From the NCBI GenBank assembly GCA_026214975.1, contig CM047805.1:194370601-194434600 (forward strand): 64,000 bases of DNA, given 5' to 3'. Origin of the DNA: Gentiana macrophylla. Lineage: Eukaryota > Streptophyta > Magnoliopsida > Gentianales > Gentianaceae. The notes below the pieces were generated by a model. The model made no database searches, was not told the origin of the DNA, and worked only from the letters and a program-made list of their open reading frames with translations. The translations under genes and the position numbers were made by a program. Positions 11,617 to 22,240 of the stretch are shown here, one piece after another (within the stretch, counting starts at the first letter, position 1; each line of letters begins with the position of its first letter).

Positions 11617-13341
11617 TGAAGGATGTAGGAGCTCAGATCTAAACGAATTAGATCTATGCGTAGCGGATGGATCACGATTCATATATTACAATACATAAAT
11701 AAAGGATTTAACAACTACAAGGGGGTTAAGAAAATCATACCAATAGAAAGAAGAGAAGCCAAGATCTTAGGATGAGAAGCCTTGATCTTCCAATGTGTTC
11801 TCCAAACGGTGGTTGGTGGACACCCTTCTTGATATGAGAACCTCCTTGTTATGCAACACCAAAAAAAACTTGTAGTTTTTTTTCTTCAAAAACTCAAGAC
11901 AAGAAAACTATTTTTTTTCTCTCCTTTTTGGTGTGTGGGGCGAAAATACAAGTGTGTTTTACACTTGGAATAACTCTCCTTTTATAGGAGAGTAAATCAT
12001 TGGTATCCAAGTTTTAATTAATTAAATTAAATAAAAAGATATTTTCCTAAATGAATAATTGTGAAATGTCATTGACCAATAGGAAACCAAATAACATGTC
12101 ATCCAACCAATCACATAGCAAGAATATCTTTTATTTTTCCATAACACAAGAAAATTAATTCTTGTGCTAAAAAGACCATAAATGGTGCCACATCTAGGGT
12201 TCTGTGCCCACATAAAATGTCTTTTATGTGTATTAAAATATTTAATTTAACTAAATAATATCCATGCATATCAATTAATTGGCCCAACCAATTAATTATT
12301 TCTCGAGGCCCAAATAAACAAGAATATAAACCCGAATTATAGAAGCTACATTGGGAATAATGGGCCTATAACCAAAGAAATTTCCAATAATTAAATATAT
12401 TATTCATCGAACATAATAAATACACTAAATTATTAATTCCGGGATTACGTCACCATAAACCCAAATCGAAATCTACCAATTATAGACATATAATTACACT
12501 CAACCCTATGAGTAAATAAGCGTCCCTTGATATAATCATTACATACGGACTAACCTCCATAGATCGCCCATTTCGGTGGGAAGTCTCCGTGAACCCGACT
12601 CGAATATCTTATCCTTATTTACCATTAACCCCCAAGGTGATCAATTAGTTCACATAAGCGACTAGTAGCTAATTAGTCTAAATATGAACTCCGCCCGATC
12701 GATCACTTTCTTAGGGCTAACAAATAAGGGGACTGTCTCTCTACTTCCCGCAGGAAGGAATGAGTTTCATGTCTGCGAAAATCAGAACTACTCACTCATC
12801 ATGAGATAGTGCCAATGAGAAGTGACTTGGAACACATATTTAAGTGAACCGTAACTAACACATCAAACACTACCCGAGACAAGCGACACCAGACTCGTGA
12901 TCACCTCGGGATTAAGGTTGATCCATATATGATCATCTAATGATTTAATAAGATTCCTCGATTACGGAATTATACCGAGAAATTGAGATTAAATCGGTCC
13001 AGTCTATATGAATGCCATCATATATAAATGCCCCACGTAGTACCTCTACCCGGCAGTCCGGATAAGACTATCACACCCTAAGGTGTTCAGGCGCATTATT
13101 GTTGTTTTAATCAAGAGACCCTAAACTATGATTAAGTTCACCACGGACTAACAGTTTAAGTATATCACCACTAACTCAATCCTCACGTGCATGCCATACA
13201 CTGAGTTAAGCGGTTACATACTAATATACTTAGGGTTTGCAGCAGTGTATTACTTACAAGCACAAAGCAAGTAATAAGGTGAGATAAATTCTGTTATCAA
13301 AAACAATTACACAAATTGTCTTTCGGGCACTACACCTAACA
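11617..13341 (-). repeat. LARD-1 5' LTR
   Basis: 1725 bp, same termini as 3955-5670. The TATA box lies at plus 11979-11986 (TATAAAAG on the minus strand). It differs from the 3' LTR by many substitutions and short indels, so this insertion is not recent. Confidence 0.9.
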
Positions 13342-13346
13342 GTTTT

Positions 13347-13560
13347 GTGCGTCAACTAATTAAGTTGGTGCCAAGGAAAACACAATAAGCTCCAACAAAG
13401 TGACGATTATCAGGATCAGTATCCCAATCAACATTGGAATAAGCCTGTAAAGTAATATAGGAAGAATGGGATATGAATAAGACTTCGGAGATGTTGTGTT
13501 TGAGATACCACAGTATGCACGTGACCGCCTGCCAATGATCTTTAGTAGGTGAATGCATAA
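13347..13560 (-). pseudogene. copia B RNase H, N-terminal part
   Basis: The minus-strand frame has PTKDHWQAVTCILWYLKHN and the YSNVDWDTDPDNRHFVGAYC block with the first catalytic Asp (copia consensus YSDADWAGDPDTRRS). LARD-1 separates it from the remainder at 3567-3949. The substitutions in the conserved block show decay. Confidence 0.85.
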
Positions 13561-14350
13561 ACTTGCTAACTTTGTGGACAACGAAAGCAATAATAGGCCA
13601 AGTGAATTGGAGATATTTTCAACGCCACCAACAATAGTGCAATAGAGAAAGACATCAAGGAAAGGTGAACTACCCGATTGCTGAAGACGGCTACTAGCTT
13701 CGATGGGCATTTGACAGGGCTTGGACTTGTCTATACCTGGTTTTCATAATAGCTAGAGAATATACTTGATTTGGCTGAGATATAGACCATTAGAAGTAGA
13801 AAGAGCCTCAATGCCAAGGAAATACAAAGGAATGCCAAGGTCCTTGACAAAAAAGTGCAAGCCAAGATATTCAACAACCTATTGTATTTTAGGAGCTGAG
13901 GTACCTGCAATAATAACATCATCAACATAAATGAGAATGTAAATATGATTAGTGCTGCGAGAGAAAATATAAAGATAGGTGTCTGCCTTAGAGACGCTAA
14001 ATCCAATTTGAGCAAGGATTTAATAGAACGTGAAAATCAGGAACGTGGATTTGACGTAAACCATAGAGACTTCTCTTGAGGTTGGACACGTGATGAAGCC
14101 AATGTGGATGAATAAAACCTTGAGGTTGCTGCATATATACTGTTTCTTATAAGTGGTGGCCGGGCAAAAAGGCATTTTGGATGTCCACATGTCTAATAGG
14201 CCACAGTTGGAGGTGGCAAGAGAAGCAGAATACGCACAGTGATGGGTTTGACCATCGGACCGAATGTCTCATAAAAGTCAATCCCTTTAGCCAGATGGTA
14301 ACTCTTGGCGACCAGACAAGCTTTGTAGTGCTCAATCTATCCATATGTAT
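13561..14350 (-). pseudogene. copia B reverse transcriptase
   Basis: The catalytic YVDD is encoded at plus 13919-13930 (minus frame reading LIYVDDVIIAGTS). A VKDLGIPLYFLGIEAL block lies downstream on the minus strand, and the VDIQNAFL block upstream near 14170. The frame changes several times and stops follow the YVDD block, so only pieces are open. It is adjacent to RNase H at 13347-13560 in the normal copia order. Confidence 0.85.
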
Positions 14351-14899
14351 GATGTCTAACCCTGAAGACCCATTAGTTACCTACAACATTCACAACGGAA
14401 TGGAAAGGAACAAGTTCCCATGCGTCCATGCAGCAGTGAGAGCATTGGTCTATTGTCTCATAGCATCACGCCAAAATTGGTGTTTGAAAGCTTCAGTGTA
14501 GAAAGTATGTTAAGAGGTGGTAGTAGAGGCCAAGAGAGCCTTTGGAACATGTTAGAGGAAGAAGTCATGCATGTGTATTGGTTTGAGTGTATTGGGTTGG
14601 AATGAGTAACCATGCGATGCGGGGGAATATATGAAGACTAATCAGACAAATCGGAGGAGGATGACAAAGGAGTGGGATCTGGAGATGATGGGGAAGAGAG
14701 TGGAGAATCACTAATATGGGACTATGACTGGGAGATGGTGAGTGTGGGTATTGGCTGAGGATGTCAAGTAGTAAGAGTATTGAGAGAAGGAACAATAATA
14801 TTGGAAGGTGTGAAAGGCATGGAGAAAGTTGTATACGGGCATAAAATTCATCAAACACTACATGAATAAAGATATGATACCGGCTAGTGGATAAATCAA
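14351..14899 (-). pseudogene. copia B INT-RT linker
   Basis: Low-complexity Ser/Pro/Leu/His-rich coding remnant (open 14565-14858 on minus) in the position of the variable linker before RT. There is no domain. Confidence 0.5.
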
Positions 14900-15234
14900 G
14901 GCATTCGCAACCATGGTGAGAAAGACTGTAACCAAGAAAGATACACGTCTTGAAACAGAAGTTTATATTGTACTTGTTTTAAGGACGGAGCTGAGGCCAA
15001 CATGCACAACTAATGACACAAATGAATGAATGATCGGGAGGACGACCATGGACTATTTCAAATAGGGATTTGTAATTCAAGACACGCTTAAGGAGGCGAT
15101 TTATGCTATATGCGGTGGTAAGAAAGACATCCTCCTTATATTGCAAGGATATTAGAATGAGAAACGAAGGCAAGACCAACTTCAACTATTTTCCTTTGAG
15201 AACGCTCGATGGCACTCATTTGTTATTGTGTGTA
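14900..15234 (-). pseudogene. copia B integrase, C-terminal part
   Basis: The minus-strand frame includes LTTAYSINRLLKRVLNYKS, FEIVHGRPPDHS and a CACWPQLRP end, typical of the integrase C-terminal region of this copia group. It is cut at 15234 by the CACTA element. Stops occur near 15110 and 15220 on the minus strand. Confidence 0.82.
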
Positions 15235-16280
15235 CACTACTACAAAATAGGATATATGTCACACTTAAGATAAGATAACAATCACAGTTTCAGTAAAACC
15301 GAGACAACGAAAATATATATATCACACTTACAACTTTCTGTCACACTTATTGAAAAACTGAGATAAGTTATATTAATCAATCTCATTTTTAAAGTGTGAC
15401 TTAATTGATATGATTTTTATATCACAGTTATTGGAAAACCGAGATAAATTATTTCAATCAATCTCATTTTTAAACTGTGATTGAATTGATATGATATTTC
15501 TGTCACAGTTTCTAAAAAGCGAGATAAATTATATCAATCAATCTCACAAACAGTGACAGAATTGATATATTATTTTTGTCACAGTTATTCAAAAAACGAG
15601 ATAAATTATACCAATCAATCACACTTTTAATCTGTGACTAAATTGGTCTGATATTTTTGTCACGGTTATTGAAAAAGTGAGATAAATTATATCAATTAAT
15701 CTCATTTTAAAGCGTGGATTGAATTCATGATATTTTCTCACAACTATAGAAAAAGTAAGACAAATTATATCCACTAACAAGAAAAGAGACATAGATCACA
15801 CTTATCTAAAGATAAGTATCACACTTTTAAAAAACCGAGACAAGTAAAATGTATATTTATCACACTTAATTTTTTTATCACAGTTATTAGGTGTGAAGAA
15901 AAAAAATGATCACACTTTTTTAGGTGTGATTGAAATAATAATAGATCTCGGCTTTTAAATGTGATAACAACTACTAAAATAGATCATAGTTTTTAAATGT
16001 GTTGAAATTATAATCGATCTCGGTTTTTAAGTGTGATAACAACTATAATAGATCACGATTTTTAAGTGTGATAACAACTAAAATAAATCACAGTTTTTAA
16101 ATGTGTTAAATTATAATAGATCTCGGTTTTTAAGTGTGATAACAACTAAAATAGATCACAGTTTTTATTATCACGGTTTTTACGAAAACTGAAACAAGAA
16201 CATCAATCAATCACGGTTTTTAACTGTGATTAAAATAATATGATATTTTAGATTAGTGTGGCCGAAAATGATAATAAAGT

Positions 16281-16348
16281 AGGCATCGGCCCAGCGGTAA
16301 TTAGTGTGGTTCCTTAATCCAGAGTATCCAGGTTCGAGTCCCAATGGC
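16281..16348 (+). other. tRNA-like module 1 (Pol III A and B boxes)
   Basis: The A-box-like sequence CATCGGCCCAGCGGTAA lies near 16284-16300, and an exact B box GGTTCGAGTCC at 16331-16341. Spacing is about 32 bases. A full cloverleaf could not be drawn with confidence, so this is a tRNA-derived fragment rather than a tRNA gene. Confidence 0.6.
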
Positions 16349-16882
16349 AACAAAAAATGTGTGCGTTTATTTTGTTTTGAAAAAAAGAATGATCACACTT
16401 TTTAGGTGTGATTGAAATTATAATATATCTCGGTTTTAAATGTGATAACAACTACTAAAATAGATCACGAGTTTTTAAATGTGTTGAAATTATAATAGAT
16501 CACACTTTTTAGGTGTGATTGAAATTATAATATATCTCGGTTTTAAGTGTGATAACAACTACTAAAATAGATCATGATTTTTAAATGTGTTGAAATTTTA
16601 ATAGATCTCGGTTTTTAAGAGTGATAACAACTATAATAGATCACGGTTTTTAAGTGTGATAACAACTAAAATAGATCACAGTTTTTAAATGTGTTGAAAT
16701 TATAGTAGATCTCGGTTTTTAAGTGTGATAACAACTAAAATATATCATAATTTTTATTATCACGGTTTCTAGAAAAAATGAGACAAAAACATCAATCAAT
16801 CACAGTTTTTGACTGTGATTAAAATAATATGGTATTTTATAATGAGATCTTAGTTAAGTGTGGTCGAAAATTAGATGAAAGA

Positions 16883-16950
16883 AAGCATCGGCCTAGTGGT
16901 AAATAGTGTGGCTCGTTAATCCAGAGTATCCGGGTTCGAGTCCCGACAAA
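16883..16950 (+). other. tRNA-like module 2 (Pol III A and B boxes)
   Basis: Second copy about 600 bp away: GCATCGGCCTAGTGGTAAA near 16884-16902 and B box GGTTCGAGTCC at 16933-16943. Its A box is closer to the consensus than in copy 1. It duplicated together with the surrounding repeat block. Confidence 0.6.
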
Positions 16951-17417
16951 GACAAAAATATATGTGCGCTTATATATTGTTTTTGAAAAAAAAACTTTTA
17001 TTTGTGTGATTTAAATTATAATAGATCACAGTTTTTAAGTGTGATAACAACTAAAATAGATCACAGTTTTTAAATGTGTTTTAATTGTAATAGATCTCGG
17101 TTTTTAAGTGTGATAAAACCTATAATAATACCAACTATAATAGATCACGGTTTTTAAGTATGATAAGAACTATAATAGATCACAGTTTTTCAATGTGATG
17201 AAGTTATAATAGATTATGGTTTTTAAGTGTGATACCAACTATAATAGATCACGGTTTCTAAGTGTGATAACTATTATAATAGGTCATAGTTTGTAACTGT
17301 GATTGGATTAAAGTACTTTATGTCACACCTCACTATGCCACACTATGGAAGCCGTGACTAATGTGAATATATCACACTTAAAAACCGTGATCTTTATGCT
17401 TTTTTGTAGTAGTGGTA

Positions 17418-17588
17418 GGGACAGACAATGCAATGTTGAATCCCAATAGAGGATAAATAGTGAGTTAAACTATGGTATTCCCCACCTCAGTCACATTGGA
17501 AAGGTATAATCATGGTATTAAATTGTCGTTCAACAGAGATTGAAAATTAACAAAACATGCTCCATATCATATTTGATTTTCTAAGGAC
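17418..17588 (-). pseudogene. copia B integrase, core fragment
   Basis: On the minus strand a GGEYHSLTHYLSSIGIQH segment is readable, matching the region around the second catalytic Asp of integrase (consensus SDWGGEY). The Trp codon of that motif reads TGA. The piece lies between the CACTA element and a solo LTR and continues on both sides of them. Confidence 0.75.
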
Positions 17589-17593
17589 AAAGC

Positions 17594-19233
17594 TGATGAG
17601 AGTCAACTTTGCTATAGCGTGTGTATTTTACCCCATATTTGTAGCCTATTCGATGTAATTTTGGGGTAGTTAAGTGGTTTTTATAGGCACATTTCACCAC
17701 GAGTTGAATCACGAGACGATATGGTGTTTACGTCCTAAATCTCCATATTTTTTGGTGAATTGTGTGCGTTTTATTGGCATTTGTCACGCTGGGGGTTTTC
17801 TTCTTTGCTTTTTGTTTTTTTATAGGTGCGGCGTGATAGAGGGCATGACAAGGATCACAATGATACAAAAATCGTCCAAAACGGAGTTCGTATGAGAAAT
17901 GACACGAGCCTCAAATTCAAACGTTCAGAAAAACTATTATTATTCAACTTTGTCGGGATCCCGACATTGGTGTTGATCGGAAAAGGAGCTCTCAGTACCT
18001 TTCCGTTCGAAAGCACATAGTTTGTATCAAAATCAAACCAAAAAAAATTAAAATAGAAATATTATTTGTGTATGGGGCCCACCGCATTGAACGAAGCAGG
18101 AAAAGGACGGGACAAAAAGCAGAAAAAATGAGGACGCATCACGCATGGCCTTTTATTTGTTTTTGGGAGAATTTCCGGAAAAATAACATCTAGGTCGGTT
18201 TTGACCTATAAAATGTCTCCTAGTTCAAATTTCAACACAGTTTTTATACCACAATTTATTTTTTCACAGCAGCTACCTTTTCTCCTGAATTAGAACAGAT
18301 TTATTTTGCTTTTCTCTTCTGCAAATTTTCATACAACAACAGTTTTATTTATTTTATTTCGTTATTACAACACAATGAATTGACGATTTGAGTGGTGGAT
18401 TGCTTCAATCTTTTTGTGGTAATTTTATTCAGTTTTTTTTTTATCATGTTGTTAACCATTGTATTTATGGTTTCTTGCGTTCTTGATTTTATTATGAGTA
18501 GCTAAATTTTTATAGCTAAATTATGTGATGGAACTACGAAATTGATGCCTAAACGATGATCTAGGGATGAGTAGGACTTAGAAGTTGAATCTTTTGAATG
18601 TTTTGTGTCCTAAAACTTGAACCTAATGCTATTAGTGGATTAGCTAACCATTAATTGATCACACACATAACCTTTATAAATATATTTTGCGAGGGAGTAT
18701 GCGAAATAGGGTTTTAGGATAGCCATGCACGAACTAGTCGAATTATTTGCAGCCTGTTCCTTGGTAAGTTTTTTCTAGCTAAACCGTGAATTCGGTGGAT
18801 GCGGAGCGTCTCATAGTTTTTAAACATATTAGGTCAATTAAATCCCTTAGAGGGGACTGTTGAACCGGATATAGGGTAACTAGGTTGTGGTATTAGCGCC
18901 TAGGGACCAGTTTAGGAGATTGCACCCACAACACATTCATTAGAAGCTATTGGTTGGTCGGTAGGTTAAGGCTCATCCTTAGTGATTCGGTAAGGGTATT
19001 GAGAGTAGTGCTCTTGACAATAATTTAGCTATTTCTTCTATCATACTTTTAAAGTTAGTATTTTATTTTTTTCTAGTTATAAATACCTTCACCAATATTT
19101 GTGAGCTGAACTAGATACAAAAGTGATTGTAATACTTGATTGATTCCTCGTGAGATCGACCTTGCTCGCCGTTGTAGTACAACCGACCCGGTTCTCTGCC
19201 GGTTAAAGTTGGTTTGCTATAATTTGGCCATCA
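17594..19233 (+). mobile_element. Solo LTR, gypsy (Tat/Athila-like)
   Basis: 1640 bp starting TGATGAGAGTCAAC and ending TTGGCCATCA, with perfect 5-bp TSD AAAGC (17589-17593 and 19234-19238). The last 120 bp carry GTGAGATCGACC...CCGACCCGGTTCTCTGCCGG. That resembles the LTR ends that precede a GGCGCC-type PBS in Tat/Athila gypsy elements, which also sets the strand. No internal region remains, so it is a solo LTR left by LTR-LTR recombination (inference). Confidence 0.8.
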
Positions 19234-19238
19234 AAAGC

Positions 19239-19850
19239 CATAAACTTTCGGTGTAATCATCGAAAAAACTAACATAATAACAAGAGCCATAGATAGATAA
19301 CTTCAAGGCACATGGGCCCCAAACATTTATATAAATCATTTTTGACGGTGTAAAAGAAGTAAATTCAGAAATATATAAAGTTTGATGGTGACTCTTTGCT
19401 AACTGACATGGTGTACATAAAATATCCAGGGACTTATATGGTATGGAAGTAGACATATGGACGAAGATCCTCATGAGAGAATATGATATAAGAAATGACC
19501 GAGAAAATGATGCCACTTTGGTGATGGACCGAAAGGGGGTGACATGGGCTTCACCTGGAAACCGGTTGAAAGAGCATGCGAAGTGGTATGAGCCATGTTG
19601 GACAAAGCCTTTATGAAGGGCGTGGGTGAATAGTCTTTAAATAAGATAATAAGAATCATGAAATTCCAAATAGAATGGACTATCAGTAGCAAACCGGTGG
19701 ACATCTAAGAGATGAGTGGTAAGAGCATGAGCAACAATAACAATAGATAATTTATACGTACGAGAAGGCGTAGTACTAAAAGTGGAACCAAGATGAGTGA
19801 TATCCAAACCTGAACCATCACATATATTGAATTTTGGGGCAGTGGTTTAA
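19239..19850 (-). pseudogene. copia B GAG-pre-integrase and integrase N-terminal part
   Basis: Minus-strand frames show LDILCTPCQLAKSHHQ (second half of the HHCC zinc site), SKMIYINVWGPCAL and YYVSFFDDYTESLWLLMA, the start of the rve domain with the DDYT block. Upstream pieces include VHRFATDSPFYLEFHD and the GLDITHLGST region after protease. It is separated by frameshifts and one solo LTR from the rest of integrase. Confidence 0.82.
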
Positions 19851-19984
19851 ACGGACAAAAAAGAGGGGAAAAATAGAAATCAGGACAGTGGAAATATAAA
19901 ATGGGTGATAAAAAAAATACACTGTTCATAACCCCAAATCCACTATTTTCTGGACATGTCCTTTACACCCCAAAAAAAATTCCA
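19851..19984. other. Junction between copia B and the Del/Tekay-like LTR
   Basis: AT-rich, A-run-rich sequence that matches neither clearly. The first 200 bp or so of the gypsy 5' LTR are missing here. The motif GGACATGTCCTTTAC near 19952 resembles 36811-36826 of the intact LTR and may be a remnant. Confidence 0.4.
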
Positions 19985-20529
19985 ATGTCTACAAAATAAA
20001 CTCCCCATAACTCTTAGGAGTTGTCAGAAGTTTAAGGTTCTAGTTCAAACTTTGGCATCAAAGAAAAGAATGTAAAGGTAAAAGCGAACATAAGAGTTTT
20101 CAAAGGATCTTGATCATCGTTTGTCGGATTTCAGAATCGTTTGAAGGCTCAGAATCAGCGGAAGAAGGGTTTCCTTTTGACATCAAGATCATCAAGTTTT
20201 GATTAAGGTTAGTTTTGCCTCAGTTTTGGATTCATCAAGAGATGATCAAGTTTTTATGGTTTCATTTGGTTGATTCGTAGTTCTTGTTGTTTAGAAGCTC
20301 TTGATCATAATTGTTTCTTGTTCAATTGGTTGAGCAACTAGGTTTGGGTTGAAGTCCTAGATGTGCTGCAGTCTTTCTGGATGTTTTTCTTTGCTTTTGG
20401 CTAGGTAAGGGGCTCTTCCTAATGTTTAATTAAGATCTTATGTTGTTAAGGTTGTGTTTTGGGTATAATTTATGGTGTTTTAATGATTGAAATCATGCCT
20501 ACTTGTATTAGAGAAGTATGTGATGTTTA
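19985..20529 (+). repeat. Del/Tekay-like 5' LTR, piece 1
   Basis: Matches 36975-37521 of the 3' LTR (for example ACAAAATAAACTCCCCATAA and the AAGATCATCAAGTTT region). It is truncated on the left and interrupted on the right by LARD-2. Confidence 0.85.
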
Positions 20530-22240
20530 TGAAGGATGTAGGAGCTCAGATCTAAACGAATTAGATCTATGCGCAGCGGATGGATCACGATTTATATATC
20601 ATAATACATAAATAAAGGATTTAACTACTACAAAGGGGGTTAAGATTATATTACCAATAGTGGGAAGAGAAGCTTTGATCTTCCAATGTGTTCTCCAAAC
20701 GGTGGTTGGTGGACACCCTTCTTGATAAATGCACCTCCTTGATATGCAACACCAAGAAAAAACTTAGAGTTTTTCTTCTTCTAAAACCCTAGACAAGAAA
20801 AAACAAATTTTCTCTCTTTTTATGGTGATGTGGTCGAAATTTTCAATGCCATCTACACTTGGAATAACTCTCCTTTTATAGGAGAGTAAATCCTTGGTCT
20901 CCAAGTTTTAATTAATTAAATAAATAATTAATTAAACAAAATAAAAGGATATTTTCCTTAATGACTAATTGTGACATGTATTGACCAATAGGAAATCAAA
21001 TAACAAGTCATCCAACCAATCATATAACAAGAATATCTTTAATTTTCCATAACACAAGAAAATTAATTCTTGTGCTAAAAGGAGACAAATAGGCGCCACA
21101 TGTTAGGGTTTTTTAGCCCACATAAAATGTCTTTTATGTGTATTATATTATTTAGCCCAACTAAATAATATCCATCCATATCAATTAATTAGCCTTGACC
21201 AATTAATTATCAATGAGGCCCAAATAACAAGAATATCGGCCCGAATTATAGAAGCCACATTGGGGACCATGGACTATAACGAGTAGCTCAATAATTAATT
21301 ATTCATCGAGCAGAATAAGTACATTAATTATTAATTCCGGGATTACGCCACCATAACCCCAGCCCGAACTCTACCGATTATAGATGTATACTTATACTCA
21401 ACCCATGTAGAGTGAATAAGTGTCCATTGATATAATCACTACATACGGATTAACCCTCCATAGACTGTCCATTCTGAGTAGGAAGTCTCCATGAACACGA
21501 CTCAGAATATCTTATCCTTATTTACCATTAACCCCCTGATGATCAATTAGTTCACATATCTGACTAGTGAACAATTAGTCTAATATGAACTCGGCCGATC
21601 GATCACTTTCTTAGGGCTAACAAACAAGAGGATTATCTATCTACTTCCCGTAGGAAGGAATGGATTCCATGTCTGTGAAAATCAGAACTACTCACTCATC
21701 AGGAGATAGTGCCAATGAGAAGTGGCTTGGAACACATATTTAAGTTAACCGTAACTAACACATCAAACACTACCCCGAGACAAGCAGCACCCTGTGATCA
21801 CCTCAGGATTAAGGTTGATCCATATATGATCATCTAATGATTTAATAAGATTTTCGATTACGAATTATATCGAGAAATTCGGCTTTAAATCGGTCCACTC
21901 TATATGAATGCCATCATATGTAAATGCCCCACGTAGGTACCCTCTACCGATAGTCGGATAAGACTATCACACCCTAAGGTGTTTCAGGCGCATTATTGGT
22001 GTTTTAATCAAGAGACCCTAAACTCGATTAAGTTCACCACGGACTAACAGATTTAAGTATATCACCACTAACTCAATCCTCACGTGCATGCCATACTTTG
22101 AGTTAAGCGGTTACATATCTTGATATACTTAGGGTTTGCTGTGATGTATTACTTACAAGCACAAAGCAAGTAATAAGGTGAGATAAATTCTGTCATAAAA
22201 ACAATTACACAAAGCTGTCTTTCGGGCACCACACCTAACA
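20530..22240 (-). repeat. LARD-2 3' LTR
   Basis: 1711 bp, TGAAGG...CCTAACA on the plus strand. It is closer to the LARD-2 5' LTR than to the LARD-1 LTRs in shared indels (for example the GGTGATGTGG block near 20824 and 27978). Confidence 0.88.

Larger units (their letters stand above)
3955..13341 (-). mobile_element. LARD-1: long non-coding LTR retrotransposon
   Basis: Two 1.7-kb LTRs (3955-5670 and 11617-13341) flank an internal region without coding capacity. The 5-bp TSD GTTTT is perfect (3950-3954 and 13342-13346). In minus orientation the LTRs run TGTTAGGTGTAGTGCCCG...CTACATCCTTCA. A PBS resembling the initiator-Met tRNA 3' end lies beside the right-hand LTR, and a PPT-like AAGTGGGAGAT beside the left-hand one, which sets the strand. 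These are the features of a large retrotransposon derivative that depends on another element's proteins; the PPT and PBS types fit copia helpers, which is inference. It interrupts copia B. Confidence 0.9.
15255..17395. repeat. Array of short hairpin-forming repeats in the CACTA interior
   Basis: Dozens of imperfect units contain TCACACTT, GATCACAGTTTTTAA and AAGTGTGATAACAACTA. Many units are self-complementary (ATCACA...TGTGAT). Higher-order duplication is visible: the block starting GATCACACTTTTTAGGTGTG occurs near 15908, 16390 and 16498, followed by the same unit order. Confidence 0.85.
15235..17414. mobile_element. Non-autonomous CACTA (EnSpm-type) transposon
   Basis: The terminal inverted repeats are CACTACTACAAAA at 15235-15247 and the complement at 17402-17414. 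A perfect 3-bp TSD GTA flanks it (15232-15234 and 17415-17417), diagnostic of CACTA elements. The 2.2-kb interior has no transposase. It consists of many short repeats of the type ATCAC-GTTTTTAA-GTGTGAT with variants, like the subterminal repeats bound by CACTA transposases but spread through the whole element. Two tRNA-like modules are embedded. It disrupts the copia B integrase. Confidence 0.9.

Noticed and set aside
13731..14015. 94-codon leucine-rich minus-strand ORF that looks membrane-like
   Set aside because: It is a shadow frame of the copia B RT. The true frame contains LIYVDDVIIAG.
16281..16950. Two tRNA genes
   Set aside because: Only A and B boxes are convincing. Acceptor and anticodon stems do not pair well, and both copies lie in a repeat element.
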